NCBI RefSeq assembly: GCF_947648125.1
Contig: NZ_CANSMR010000022.1
Location: forward strand, 62,001-126,000
Source: an uncultured Bradyrhizobium sp.
Lineage (GTDB): Bacteria; Pseudomonadota; Alphaproteobacteria; Rhizobiales; Xanthobacteraceae
Length of the DNA: 64,000 bases
Direction of reading: 5' to 3'
Shown here: in pieces, positions 8,333 to 17,857 of the stretch
Numbering within the stretch: the first letter of the stretch is position 1
How the letters are laid out: the number at the start of each line of letters is the position of its first letter
Position numbers and translations under genes: made by a program
Notes under the pieces: generated by a model
Databases searched by the model: none
What the model was told of the DNA's origin: nothing
The model's input: only the letters and a program-made list of their open reading frames with translations

Positions 8333-9466
8333 GTGAGCGGCGACCCGACACTGGAGCGGATAGCCCAAGGCGAAGGACTGGCGTTGTGCGCGGCGGGCAA
8401 CTGGACGGCCCGCTTTGCGCCCGCGCTCGAGCGGATCGTCTCCGACGCCGAGAAACTGCGCGGCAGCCGTCCCCACATCTTCATCGACGTGTCGCAGGTC
8501 GCGAGCCTCGACACGTTCGGCGCGTGGCTGATCGAGCGGCTGCGCCGCAGCCTCAGCGATGCCAGCGCCGAAGCCGAGATCGCGGGCCTCTCGGCCAATT
8601 ATTCCAGCCTGGTCGACGAGGTCCGGCGCGTCGGCCCCGCGCCCAAGGCCGCGAGCGAACCGCTGCTGATATCGGGCATGCTCGAGCAGATCGGGCGCAC
8701 CGTGGCCGGGATCGGCGGCACGATCATCGGCCTGGTCGATATGCTCGGTGCGGTGCTGGCCGCGGCCGCCAAGGTGCTGATCCATCCGCGCAGCTTCCGC
8801 TTCACCTCGACGGTGCATCACCTCGAGCAGGTCTGCTTGCGCGCGGTGCCGATCGTAGTGCTGATCACCTTCCTGATCGGCTGCATCATCTCGCAGCAGG
8901 GCATCTTCCATTTCCGCAGGTTCGGCGCCGACATCTTCGTGGTCGACATGCTCGGCGTGCTCGTGTTGCGCGAGATCGGCGTGCTGCTGGTCGCGATCAT
9001 GGTCGCGGGCCGTTCCGGCTCGGCCTATACCGCCGAGCTCGGCTCGATGAAGATGCGCGAGGAGATCGACGCGCTGCGCACCATGGGCTTCGATCCGATC
9101 GAGGTCCTGATCCTGCCGCGCATGCTGGCACTGGTGCTGGCGCTGCCGATCCTGGCCTTTCTCGGCGCGATGGCCGCGCTCTATGGCGGCGGCCTGGTGG
9201 CCTGGCTCTATGGCGGCGTCGATCCGGAGGCCTTCCTGCTCCGCCTTCGTGATGCCATATCGATCGACCATTTCATCGTCGGCATGGTCAAGGCGCCTGT
9301 CATGGCCGCGGTGATCGGCATCGTCGCCTGCGTCGAGGGGCTGGCAGTGCAGGGCTCGGCGGAGTCGCTCGGACAGCACACCACCGCGTCGGTGGTGAAA
9401 GGGATCTTCTTCGTGATCGTGATGGACGGCGTGTTCGCGATCTTCTTCGCCTCGATCGGGATGTGA
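8333..9466 (+). CDS. mlaE: MlaE-family ABC lipid transporter permease with N-terminal STAS-like domain
   Basis: 377 residues from a GTG start at 8333; the frame extends to 8174 but that part looks non-coding, and a weak purine-rich site precedes the GTG. Residues about 1-110 form a STAS/MlaB-like domain (FIDVSQVASLDTFGAWL), so the separate MlaB subunit is fused here. The rest is the MlaE permease (SQQGIFHFRRFGADIFVVDMLGVLVLREIG and AGRSGSAYTAELGSMKMREEIDALRTMG). With the next two genes it forms a system moving phospholipids between inner and outer membrane. The downstream gene begins 3 nt after the stop. Confidence 0.9.
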   Translation: MSGDPTLERIAQGEGLALCAAGNWTARFAPALERIVSDAEKLRGSRPHIFIDVSQVASLDTFGAWLIERLRRSLSDASAEAEIAGLSANYSSLVDEVRRVGPAPKAASEPLLISGMLEQIGRTVAGIGGTIIGLVDMLGAVLAAAAKVLIHPRSFRFTSTVHHLEQVCLRAVPIVVLITFLIGCIISQQGIFHFRRFGADIFVVDMLGVLVLREIGVLLVAIMVAGRSGSAYTAELGSMKMREEIDALRTMGFDPIEVLILPRMLALVLALPILAFLGAMAALYGGGLVAWLYGGVDPEAFLLRLRDAISIDHFIVGMVKAPVMAAVIGIVACVEGLAVQGSAESLGQHTTASVVKGIFFVIVMDGVFAIFFASIGM

Positions 9467-9468
9467 TC

Positions 9469-10239
9469 ATGGCCGAGCAGGAGATCGACGCCATTATCCG
9501 GGTCCGCGACATCACGGTTCAGTTCGGCAGCACGCGCGTGCTCGACGGCCTCAACCTCGACGTCAAGCGCGGCGAGATCCTCGGCTTCGTCGGCCCGTCG
9601 GGCGCCGGCAAGTCGGTGCTGACGCGCACCATCATCGGCCTCGTGCCGAAGGTCTCCGGCCGCATCGAAGTGTTCGGCGTCGATCTCGATGCCGCGAGCT
9701 CGTCGCAGCGCCGCGCCGTCGAGCGGCGCTGGGGCATCCTGTTCCAGCAGGGCGCGCTGTTCTCCTCGCTTACCGTGCGGCAGAACATCCAGTTTCCGGC
9801 GCGCGAATATCTGCGGGTCTCGCAGCGGCTGCTCGACGAGATCATGGTGGCAAAGCTCGTGATGGTCGGGCTCAAGCCCGAGGTCGCCGATCGCTATCCG
9901 TCGGAACTGTCCGGCGGCATGATCAAGCGCGTCGCTTTGGCGCGCGCACTCGCGCTCGATCCCGAGCTCGTGTTCCTCGACGAGCCGACGTCGGGTCTCG
10001 ATCCGATCGGCGCCGGCGATTTCGACGAGCTGGTGCGCACCCTGCAGCGCACTTTGGGGCTGACCGTTTTCATGGTAACCCACGATCTCGACAGCCTTTA
10101 CACGGCGTGCGACCGTATCGCCGTTTTAGGGAACGGTAAGATCATTGCTGCAGGATCGATCGCCGACATGAAGGCATCGCAGCATCCGTGGCTGCAGCAA
10201 TATTTCAACGGCAAGCGCGCCCGCGCCGTTGTGGCCTAG
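9469..10239 (+). CDS. mlaF: MlaF-type ABC transporter ATPase
   Basis: 256-residue ATPase with Walker A GPSGAGKS, signature ELSGGMIKRVALARA, Walker B LVFLDEP and switch histidine in MVTHD. The SGGM form of the signature and the RRWGILFQQGALFSSLTV stretch are characteristic of MlaF rather than other ABC ATPases. It energises lipid transport by MlaE at the inner membrane. The ATG is 3 nt beyond the mlaE stop; a GTG 6 nt earlier would overlap that stop and is less likely. Confidence 0.93.
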   Translation: MAEQEIDAIIRVRDITVQFGSTRVLDGLNLDVKRGEILGFVGPSGAGKSVLTRTIIGLVPKVSGRIEVFGVDLDAASSSQRRAVERRWGILFQQGALFSSLTVRQNIQFPAREYLRVSQRLLDEIMVAKLVMVGLKPEVADRYPSELSGGMIKRVALARALALDPELVFLDEPTSGLDPIGAGDFDELVRTLQRTLGLTVFMVTHDLDSLYTACDRIAVLGNGKIIAAGSIADMKASQHPWLQQYFNGKRARAVVA

Positions 10240-10241
10240 CC

Positions 10242-10284
10242 CATGATCCCGAAACGAAAAGACCGGTTTTCGGACGAGATCATG
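10242..10284. repeat. Intergenic palindrome between mlaF and mlaD
   Basis: An imperfect palindrome bounded by CATGATC and GATCATG with an internal ACCGGTTTTCGG. This resembles the short palindromic intergenic repeats common in Bradyrhizobium and Rhodopseudomonas. It sits inside the mla operon, where a hairpin could tune mlaD expression or mRNA stability. Confidence 0.65.
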
Positions 10285-10358
10285 CGCCAACAGGAATTCG
10301 ACGGCTCGAACGCAGGCAGACTGCGCGAGCGCCCAAGAGTGATGAACGCGAGCAATTG

Positions 10359-11234
10359 ATGGAAACGCGGGCGAACTACGTCTTGATCGGGGCTTTCACG
10401 CTGGCGGTAATCGCCGCGGCGTTCGGCTTCGTGCTGTGGTTCCAGAGCCTGCACACCACCAAGCAGCGCAGCCCGTTGCGGGTGATTTTCGAGGGGCCGG
10501 CGTCGGGCCTGCGCAATGGCGGCAACGTCAATTTTAACGGTATCCGGATAGGGGAGGTGGTCTCGGTCAAGCTCGACAACCCCAGGCGCGTGGTCGCGCT
10601 TGCGATGATCGAGAACAACGCACCGCTGCGGAAGGACACCCTGGTCGGCCTCGAATTCCAGGGCCTGACCGGCGTCGCCGCGATCTCGCTGAAGGGCGGC
10701 GAAGAGGCTGCCCCGCCGGTGCCGCTGGATGAGGACGGCATCCCGGTTCTGACCGCCGACCCGAACGCGCTGCAGGACGTCACCGAGGCGATCCGCGCCA
10801 CCCTACAGAACGTCAACCGCATCGTCGCCGACAATCAGCAGTCGGTGAAGAACTCGCTGAAGAATCTCGAGGTCTTCACCCAGGCGCTCGCGCGCAATTC
10901 CGAGAAGATCGACAACGTCATGCTCAAGGTCGACGGCGTGATGGGTAAGGCCGACAATCTGATGCTGGGCCTCAACGCGATCGCGGGCGGCAACAACGGC
11001 AGCGAGCTGAACCTGATGGTGAAGTCGATCCGCGAGCTCGCCGACAACATCGACAAACGGTCCAATCTGCTGATCAACGATGGCCGCCGCACGCTGTCCG
11101 ACATCAGCCGCGCCGTGAACAATTTCGACCGCAACCCGAGCCGGGTGATCTTCGGCGGCAGCAACAACGCCGCACCCGAGCCCGCGCCGGCTCCGGCCGC
11201 AGCACCTGCCGGGCCGCGGCGGCGGCAGCAATAG
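10359..11234 (+). CDS. mlaD: MlaD-family lipid-binding protein (MCE domain)
   Basis: 291 residues. A single N-terminal membrane anchor (NYVLIGAFTLAVIAAAFGFVLWFQ) is followed by an MCE domain (about residues 35-120: VIFEGPASGLRNGGNVNFNGIRIGEVVSV) and a long helical C-terminal part with a Pro/Ala-rich end. It should form the periplasmic hexameric ring through which lipids pass. The start chosen is the ATG of METRANYVLIG, the usual family N-terminus; the upstream in-frame sequence overlaps mlaF. No mlaC or mlaA is in the window. Confidence 0.9.
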   Translation: METRANYVLIGAFTLAVIAAAFGFVLWFQSLHTTKQRSPLRVIFEGPASGLRNGGNVNFNGIRIGEVVSVKLDNPRRVVALAMIENNAPLRKDTLVGLEFQGLTGVAAISLKGGEEAAPPVPLDEDGIPVLTADPNALQDVTEAIRATLQNVNRIVADNQQSVKNSLKNLEVFTQALARNSEKIDNVMLKVDGVMGKADNLMLGLNAIAGGNNGSELNLMVKSIRELADNIDKRSNLLINDGRRTLSDISRAVNNFDRNPSRVIFGGSNNAAPEPAPAPAAAPAGPRRRQQ

Positions 11235-11273
11235 GCTACGCGCCCTCCGTTCGTCCCGACGATCGTCGCAGTC

Positions 11274-11636
11274 CTACCGGGGCGCCGCCGCAGATGGCTC
11301 GGCTGCTTCAGGAACGAAGCGGCGATAGCGGTCGTCCGGATACGTCTGCTCGGAGCGAATCCTCAGGCTGCGTACGCGGTGGGGATCGGATGCCGCATCG
11401 ACGACGCCGTTGGTTGCCGGCCATTCGCGACCGGACGCATCGCGGATCGCGCCGCCGGCCGGCCGGACGGGCGTCGTTCGAACGACGGGCGTGTCGGCTG
11501 CCGGCTTGTTCGGCTCCTGTATTTTGATGGTCCGGATCTTGGATGGCTGGATCGGATCCGCCGTCGCGGTCGCGGCCGTCCCGATTGTCCCGAGCACCGT
11601 CAGCGCGGCGATGGGGCGCCAGCATGCGAGCAACAT
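11274..11636 (-). CDS. Small secreted protein, unknown function
   Basis: 120 residues with a signal peptide (about 1-26, ending ATATA) and a short polar mature region rich in Pro, Arg and Asp. No cysteine pair or known domain is seen. A GAGAGGG ribosome site lies just upstream of the ATG. It is convergent with mlaD (40-bp gap) and lies downstream of the growth-ring gene on the same strand, separated from it by a terminator. Confidence 0.65.
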   Translation of the reverse strand: MLLACWRPIAALTVLGTIGTAATATADPIQPSKIRTIKIQEPNKPAADTPVVRTTPVRPAGGAIRDASGREWPATNGVVDAASDPHRVRSLRIRSEQTYPDDRYRRFVPEAAEPSAAAPR

Positions 11637-11691
11637 CTGAACCCTCTCAGCTCGTTCATCCGCAATTCCAGTCTTGCGTCGACGAAAAGCA

Positions 11692-11717
11692 AAACGGAGG
11701 CATCGCTGCCTCCGTTT
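11692..11717 (-). terminator. Rho-independent terminator of the growth-ring gene
   Basis: A perfect 11-bp stem (AAACGGAGGCA with TGCCTCCGTTT) and a 4-nt loop, followed on the minus strand by TTTTGCTTTTC. It lies 27 bp past the stop of the large gene on the same strand. Confidence 0.85.
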
Positions 11718-11743
11718 GCTGTATCGTGATCGGTTCGAACACT

Positions 11744-14700
11744 TTACCCCAGCCGTCCCGCCGCATGGGCGAGCAGGGTGTAGACCAGCCCGGTCTCCGA
11801 GGTCAGGTGGCTGCTCAGCTCCTGCTGGCCGCGGCCTTCGCGGGCGACTTCGTCGAGCAGGCGCTCGAACTCCGCGATGTAGCGGTCGACCGTCTGCTTG
11901 AAGCCGCGGTCGGCGCGGTACTTGCGGGCCACCTCATCGAAGGCCTTCTGGCCGGCCGGCGTGTAGAGGCGCTTGGAGAACGCCTTGTTCTCGCCGCGCT
12001 GGTAGCGATCCCACATCTCGGCGGCGAGCGTGCGGTCCATCAGCCGGCCGATGTCGAGCGACAGCGACTCCAGCGGATTGGCGGCCGGCTGCTGCTGCGG
12101 GCGCGGGCGCTGCTGGGCGTCGCGGCCCTGCGGGGCAGGCGGCGGCGCGTCGCTGCGGTTAAGCAGGTCGGACAGCCAGCCATCGCCGTTGTTGGGGCTG
12201 GCCGGGCTGACCGACGGGGCCTCGGTGCGTCGCGAGGTCGACATGCCGAGATCCGGCGGCGGCAGCGTCGAGGCGCTGTTGCCATTGTCGCGCACGCTGT
12301 CCCGCATGCGCACGTCGGCGCGGCCGCCGGCGGCAGCCATCACCGGCTCCTCGTGGCGAACGCTGGCGCGGTTGGTCGAGACCACGTCGAGCCCGCGGCC
12401 GTGATGGGCGACGATGCGGTTCAGCTCGGCCAGGGCCTCGATCTGGTCGACGATCACCTTGCGCATCTGCGCAGTGTTTTCGGCGGCCTCCTGCGGCATC
12501 TCCAGCACGCCGCGGCGCAGCTCGTTGCGGGTGGCCTCGAGCTCGCTGTGCATCTCGCTCGCCATCTGCTTCATCGCCGTGACCATCGCGGAGAACTTCT
12601 CCGTCGATTCCTTGAACATCGCATCGGTCTCGGCGTTGCTCTGCTGGTAGAGGTCGTTCATGGCGTCGACGGTCTGCTGACGCTCGTTCTCGGCGGCCAT
12701 GCGCACCGCCTCGAACTGCTTGCTGATCGCAGCCGAACCGGCGCCTGCGGTCTCCGCCACCACGCGCGCGATGTCGCGGGCGCGTTCCTCGGCCGCGCCG
12801 AGCGATTCATCGAGCAGACCGGTGAAGCGCGACAGCCGCTGATCGAGATCGGTGGTGCGCAGGTCGATGGTCGTGACCAGCGATTCCAGCGCCGACTTGC
12901 GCTCGCTGACGGAGGCCGTCGTCGAGCGGTTGGCCTGTTCGACCACGGCAGCCGCCTCGATCAGCGCCTTGCCATGGGTCTCGAACTGGCTCGACAGCGC
13001 GCCGAGATCTTCCAGCGCCTTGCCGGTCTTGCTGTTGAACACCGTGAGCTGGTCTTCCAGCGTCTGGGTCGCCACGCCGTTGCGCGAGGTGACGTCGTTC
13101 ATGGCGGACACGAAGTCGGCCACGCGGGTCACCAGCGCGCGCTCCAGCGAGTTGAGGTTGTCGTGGGCGCCGGTCAACACTTCCTGCAGCAGGATGTTGC
13201 CCTCGCGCAGCCGCTCGAACAGCGCCACCGTATCGGTGCGCAGGATCTTGCTGGTCTCCTGCATTTCCGTGACGGCCGAGATCGAGACCTGGCGCGACTG
13301 GTCGATCGCCGCGCGCGAGGCCTGCTCGAGCTCCTTGAGCGACTTCGCCACCGCACCGGTCGCCTGATCGCCGGCCGAGGTGATGTTGCGCGCGACGTCG
13401 CCGCCGTGCGCCGCCATCGACTGCGAGAAGGCGAGGCCGCGGGTTTCGATCGCCTTCAGCGCGTCCGCGGTGGCGCGATCCATGTCGTTCGACAGCTGCG
13501 TGGTCTTGGCGGTCAGCGCCTCGACCAGCGAGCCGCGGCGGCCGTCGACCATCTGCGACAGCCGCTCGGTCTGCTGCTGCACATAGGTGACGATCTCGTC
13601 GGTCTTGCCGGTCATCGCCGAGCCGAATGCGCTGGAAGCGGACAGCACCGAACGTTCGATGTCGGCGGAGGTCGTCTTGACCTTAGTCGAGACCTCGTTG
13701 GACATGGTGATCAGGGCGGCCTGTGCGTTCTGCGCAGAGGTCTGGATGTTGTCGGTGGTCTTGGCCGTGACCGAACCCAGCGCGCGCTCGATATCGGTCG
13801 AGAGCGTGCGGATCTGGGCGGCGGCATCGGCGGAGGTCGCCGCAAACGAGCTCTGGGCCTCGCGGGCGCTGCCCAGGATGGTCTGTGCGGTCTCGGCGCT
13901 AGCCGCGGTCAGCGAGCGCTCGATCTCGACAGAGATCGCGCGCATCTGGCTTGCAGCCTCGCTGGACGTTGCCACGAATGAGTTCTGGGCATCGCGGGCA
14001 CTGCCGACGATCGTCTGGGCGGTGTTGGTGCCGACCGACGTCAGGGTGCGCTCGACATCGGCTGCCAGCGACTTGACGTGGTTGGCTGCATCCGTCGACG
14101 CGGTGACGAGGGTGTTCTGCGCCTCGCGAGCGCCGGCCGTCAGCACCTCGATGGTGCCGGAACCGGCCATCGACAGCGCACGCTGGATATCGGCGGCAAG
14201 CGCCGTCACCTTTGTCGCAGACTCGGTCGATGCATTGACCAGCATGCTCTGGGCTTCACGCGCGCCGGCGGTGATCGATTCCGCGGTGGCGGAGCCGGCC
14301 ATCGAGAGCGAGCGCTCCATGTCGGCCGCCAGGGTGCGGACCAGATCGGTGGCCTCGGTGGATGCACCGGCCAGCGTGCTCTGGGCCTCGCGGGCCGAGG
14401 CGACGATGGCTTCCGCGGTGGCGGAGCCTGCCATCGACAGCGAACGCTCGATGTCGGCCGACAGGGTGCGGACCAGATTGGTGGCGTCGGTCGACGCGCC
14501 GGCCAGCGTGTTCTGGGCCTCGCGGGCCGAGGCGACGACGGCTTCCGCGGTCGCGGTGCCGGCGGTCGAGAGCGAGTGCTGCATGTCGGCCGCGAGCGTG
14601 CGGACCAGATTGGTGGCTTCGGTCGACGCGCCGGCCAGCGTGCTCTGGGCCTCGCGGGCGGAGGCGACGACGGCTTCCGCGGTCGCGGAACCGGCCATCG

Positions 14701-17674
14701 ACAGCGAACGCTCGACGTCGCTGGCGAGCGACTTGACCTGGCCGGTGACGTCGGCCGACGTTGCGATCAGCGTGGTCTGGGCCTCGCGGGCGCCGGTCAT
14801 GATCGCTTCGGCGGCGGCAGAGCCGGACATCGACAGCGATTGCTCGACATCGGAAGCCAGCGACTTGACCTGGCTTGCGGCTTCGGCCGAGGCGGAGACC
14901 AGCGTGGTCTGCGCGTCGCGGGCGCCCGACAGCACCGAGGCTGCGGTGGCGCTACCGGCCGCCTGCAGCGTGCGCTCGACGTCCTCCGACAGCGCCTTGA
15001 TCTGCGAGGCGACGTCGCCGGATGCGGAGACCAGCGACACCTGGGCGTCGCGGGCACTGGTGAGGATCGAGTTGGCGGCGCTGGTGCCGACGGCGGTCAG
15101 CACGCCCTCGACCTCGGCCGAGCTCAGCTTGAGCTGGTTGCCGACATCCGCGGACACGGTGAGCAGCGCCTGCTGCGCGGTGCGCGCACCGGTCTGGATG
15201 GTTTCGCTGGTGTTGACCACGAGGTTGGTCAGCGAGCGCTCGGCGTCCTCGACATGGGACTTGATGCTCGACGACAACATTTCGGCGCGGGACATCAGGT
15301 CCTCGCTCGCTTGGCGGCCGCTGCTCTCGATGCGGCCGGCGACGGCCTCGACGCGCGAGCCGAGCAGGTCCTCGAACTGCGCGACGCGGGTGTCGATGTC
15401 ACCGGCGATGACGCCGACGCGGCTCTCGATGCCCTGCTGGATGTCGGCGAAGCGCGCCGAGATGGTGTCGGTCAGGTTCGAGCTATGACCACTGATGGTC
15501 TCGACGAGGCGGCTGTTGTGACCATTGATGGTATCGGCGAGGCGGGTGCTGTGGCCGTTGATGGTGTCGACGAGACGGTTGCTGTGGCCGTCGATGGTCT
15601 CGGTGACGCCGTTGATGCGATGGTCGACCGCGGCGATCGCCTGCACGGTGCCCTCGGTCAGGGTCGTGGTCAGCAGGCCGAGGCGCGAGTCGATCGAGTG
15701 GATCGCCTGGGTGGCGCCTTCGGTCAGCTGGGTCGCGAGCGTCCCGAGATGGCCGTCGATGGTGTCGGTGACCGACTTGGCGCGGCTCTCGAAGGTGACT
15801 TCGAGCGTCCGCATGCGGCCGTCGATCGCGTCATCCAGCGACTGCAGGCGGCCGTCGAACGAGCCGATCTTGGTGGCGAGCGAACTGTCGAAGGACGACA
15901 GCTTGTCGGTCAGCGAGGCGTCGAGGTTGGTGACGCGGCTGCCGAGCGTGGTCTCGAACTGCAGCAGGCGCTGGTCGAGCGAAGCGGTGATCTCGCCGCT
16001 ATTGGTGGTGACGCGATTGTCGAAGGTGTCGACATAGGTCTTGAGGCTGTCGGCGATGTCCTGGGTCCGCTGGCCCATGCGCTCGACGATGTCGCCGCCG
16101 AACGTCTTCACGGTGCGGTCGAATTCCGAGATGTGGCGGGTGATCAGCGCGCCGAGCGTGCCGGAGTCGCGGGCGAATTTCTCGGCGAGCTCGCTGCCGT
16201 GGTTCTTCACCAGGTCGTCGAACGCGCTCATCTGCAGCGACAGCGAGTCGTGCGCGGTCTCGGTCTGGCCCACCACCTTGGCCACCAGCGAGTTGACGGT
16301 GACGTCGAGCGCCTCGCTCGCCCTGTCGCCGGAGGTCATGATCTGGCCGGCGAGGCGGTTGCCGGCGTCGTCGATCTTGCTGACGAGGTCGTTGCTGCGC
16401 AGCTCGAGCTCGAGCAGCAGCGAGTCCGCGGAGTTCTTCAGGGAGTCGTGGACCTCTTCGGTGCGGTCGGAGATGCCGTCGACGATCGCGGACGAACGCT
16501 GCTCGAACTCGCCGGTGATGCGATCGACGCGCTCGTTCAGCATCTCGTGGACGCGATCGGCCAGATCGACGAACTCGTCATGGACGTGGCCGGTCTTGAA
16601 GTTGAGGCTGGTGGTGAGCCGCTCGGAGGCGTCCATCACCGCGCGCGTGGTCTCGGCGCTGGCTTCCTCGAGGCGGTCGAGCAGGTCGCCGCCGCGCTCG
16701 CCGAGCGCGAGGATCATGTTGTCGCCGGCATGGCCCAACGCGGTCGTGATGTGCTGGCCGCGCTCTTCCAGCGCGCTGGTGATGCTCTTGGCGACCTCGT
16801 CGACGCGCGAGGCAATCGCGTCCGAGATCAGCGCGATGTCGTGGCGCAGGTCGATCTGCACGCCGGAGATCGCGCTGCGCACCTGCTCGGCCTGGCCGAC
16901 CAGATTGTCGCGCTGGTGGGCGATGTCCTGCAGCAGCGCGCGGATGCGCACTTCATTGTCGGAATAGGCGCGCTCCAGCGCCGCCACCTCGTTGGCAACC
17001 AGCGTCTCGAGTTCGCCGGCGCGCGCGATCGCGCGTTCGACGCCATCGCCCATCGCCGCGACCTCGCGGCGGATCGCCTGGCCGACCGTCACCATGGAAT
17101 CGGCGGCGGCGTTTTCCGGCTCGGAGAATCGCATTGCGACCTGGGCCATCGATTGCGCGATCATCTGCATGCGCTGACCGTGCGCGGCGAGGCTGGCGAG
17201 ATAATAGAACAGCAGCACCGGAACGGCGAACAGCGCGGCGAGGCCGGCGAGCACCAGGACGCCGGTGCCCTGGGCCATCGAAGCCTGCAGGGCCGGCCAG
17301 AACGCGATGGTGAGGATGACGCCGCCGAGCAGCCAGGCGCCGGAGCAGACGAAGAACAGCGTGAAGGCGTTGCGGGCGCGCCCTCCCTGCAGCGTCTGCA
17401 GCATCTGGCCGATGGTCTCGCGATCATCATTGGCGGCGCGGCGCGGCGCGCGCGGCTCCTCGATCGGCTCGAACACCGAACGATCGGCATTCGGACGGGA
17501 CTCGAACGATGCGGCTGAAAAATCCGGAGCTGACAGCGGCAGGCTCGGCGGCGCGGCGCCTTCGTTGAGGGGGCTGCGGCTCTCCGCGCCCTGTTCGCTG
17601 ATGTTGAGGGCTTCCTGGATGGCAGAAAGCGCGACTTCGGTGGGATCTTTGACCTTCTTGGGAGTGTTCGCCAT
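11744..17674 (-). CDS. Giant coiled-coil membrane protein, growth pole ring (GPR/RgsE)-like
   Basis: 1976 residues. Two membrane segments (about residues 103-126 and 138-162) follow an 80-residue proline-rich cytoplasmic head; almost all the rest is alpha-helical with apolipoprotein-like 11-residue periodicity. Long stretches are internal repeats: five 11-mers of the type DTINGHSxRL, then about twelve 44-residue units containing SAREAQxTL and DxERSLSMAG. Length, two membrane segments and repeat style match GPR of Agrobacterium and RgsE of Sinorhizobium, which organise the ring at the growing pole of Rhizobiales. The start is MANTPKKVKD, with GAGAGGG upstream; the longer frame lacks support. 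A CtrA-like box lies about 170 bp upstream. Confidence 0.8.
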   Translation of the reverse strand: MANTPKKVKDPTEVALSAIQEALNISEQGAESRSPLNEGAAPPSLPLSAPDFSAASFESRPNADRSVFEPIEEPRAPRRAANDDRETIGQMLQTLQGGRARNAFTLFFVCSGAWLLGGVILTIAFWPALQASMAQGTGVLVLAGLAALFAVPVLLFYYLASLAAHGQRMQMIAQSMAQVAMRFSEPENAAADSMVTVGQAIRREVAAMGDGVERAIARAGELETLVANEVAALERAYSDNEVRIRALLQDIAHQRDNLVGQAEQVRSAISGVQIDLRHDIALISDAIASRVDEVAKSITSALEERGQHITTALGHAGDNMILALGERGGDLLDRLEEASAETTRAVMDASERLTTSLNFKTGHVHDEFVDLADRVHEMLNERVDRITGEFEQRSSAIVDGISDRTEEVHDSLKNSADSLLLELELRSNDLVSKIDDAGNRLAGQIMTSGDRASEALDVTVNSLVAKVVGQTETAHDSLSLQMSAFDDLVKNHGSELAEKFARDSGTLGALITRHISEFDRTVKTFGGDIVERMGQRTQDIADSLKTYVDTFDNRVTTNSGEITASLDQRLLQFETTLGSRVTNLDASLTDKLSSFDSSLATKIGSFDGRLQSLDDAIDGRMRTLEVTFESRAKSVTDTIDGHLGTLATQLTEGATQAIHSIDSRLGLLTTTLTEGTVQAIAAVDHRINGVTETIDGHSNRLVDTINGHSTRLADTINGHNSRLVETISGHSSNLTDTISARFADIQQGIESRVGVIAGDIDTRVAQFEDLLGSRVEAVAGRIESSGRQASEDLMSRAEMLSSSIKSHVEDAERSLTNLVVNTSETIQTGARTAQQALLTVSADVGNQLKLSSAEVEGVLTAVGTSAANSILTSARDAQVSLVSASGDVASQIKALSEDVERTLQAAGSATAASVLSGARDAQTTLVSASAEAASQVKSLASDVEQSLSMSGSAAAEAIMTGAREAQTTLIATSADVTGQVKSLASDVERSLSMAGSATAEAVVASAREAQSTLAGASTEATNLVRTLAADMQHSLSTAGTATAEAVVASAREAQNTLAGASTDATNLVRTLSADIERSLSMAGSATAEAIVASAREAQSTLAGASTEATDLVRTLAADMERSLSMAGSATAESITAGAREAQSMLVNASTESATKVTALAADIQRALSMAGSGTIEVLTAGAREAQNTLVTASTDAANHVKSLAADVERTLTSVGTNTAQTIVGSARDAQNSFVATSSEAASQMRAISVEIERSLTAASAETAQTILGSAREAQSSFAATSADAAAQIRTLSTDIERALGSVTAKTTDNIQTSAQNAQAALITMSNEVSTKVKTTSADIERSVLSASSAFGSAMTGKTDEIVTYVQQQTERLSQMVDGRRGSLVEALTAKTTQLSNDMDRATADALKAIETRGLAFSQSMAAHGGDVARNITSAGDQATGAVAKSLKELEQASRAAIDQSRQVSISAVTEMQETSKILRTDTVALFERLREGNILLQEVLTGAHDNLNSLERALVTRVADFVSAMNDVTSRNGVATQTLEDQLTVFNSKTGKALEDLGALSSQFETHGKALIEAAAVVEQANRSTTASVSERKSALESLVTTIDLRTTDLDQRLSRFTGLLDESLGAAEERARDIARVVAETAGAGSAAISKQFEAVRMAAENERQQTVDAMNDLYQQSNAETDAMFKESTEKFSAMVTAMKQMASEMHSELEATRNELRRGVLEMPQEAAENTAQMRKVIVDQIEALAELNRIVAHHGRGLDVVSTNRASVRHEEPVMAAAGGRADVRMRDSVRDNGNSASTLPPPDLGMSTSRRTEAPSVSPASPNNGDGWLSDLLNRSDAPPPAPQGRDAQQRPRPQQQPAANPLESLSLDIGRLMDRTLAAEMWDRYQRGENKAFSKRLYTPAGQKAFDEVARKYRADRGFKQTVDRYIAEFERLLDEVAREGRGQQELSSHLTSETGLVYTLLAHAAGRLG
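13660..15240 (-). repeat. Tandem 132-bp coding repeats (about 12 units)
   Basis: Inside the growth-ring gene a 132-bp unit recurs about 12 times. The easiest anchor is the plus-strand TGGGCCTCGCGGGC near 14383, 14515, 14647 and 14779. Each unit encodes 44 residues, equal to four 11-residue coiled-coil turns. Units in the middle are nearly identical; those at both ends have diverged. Confidence 0.85.
15472..15608 (-). repeat. Tandem 33-bp coding repeats (11-residue units)
   Basis: Five consecutive 33-bp units in the growth-ring gene encode variants of DTINGHSTRL. They show the basic hendecad unit from which the larger 44-residue repeats appear to be built. Confidence 0.8.
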
Positions 17675-17842
17675 GTTCAGTCTGAGCCCTCTCACTATTT
17701 TACGCGTCGGCGAGCTTGCGATCGTCCCCGCGCAAGCTCGAAGCCGGTGCCCACAAGCGGAGCGCAAGCGCCCCCTCGGCGGCTTGTCCGCTACATCCGC
17801 AAACATCCTATTGGGAGAGCGATGCGAATGAAATGCTTGCGA

Positions 17843-17857
17843 TTAATACTTTCTTAA
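17843..17857. promoter_or_regulatory. CtrA-like box between the growth-ring gene and hpt
   Basis: TTAA, seven bases, TTAA: an exact match to the core consensus for the cell-cycle regulator CtrA. A second imperfect site (TTAA, six bases, TTAAC) starts at 17854 and a TTAACCA half site lies near 17981. The box is about 170 bp upstream of the growth-ring start and 200 bp upstream of hpt. Confidence 0.55.

Noticed and set aside
13660-15240. Regularly spaced repeats that could suggest a CRISPR array
   Set aside because: The 132-bp period is in frame with a coding repeat of 44 residues; there are no short repeats with unique spacers and no cas genes.
13587-17518. Very long open frames on the plus strand, opposite the growth-ring gene
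   Set aside because: Their translations are Arg/Gly/Asp- or Ser/Ala-rich mirrors of a high-GC repetitive gene, with no ribosome site or known motif. They are antisense shadows.
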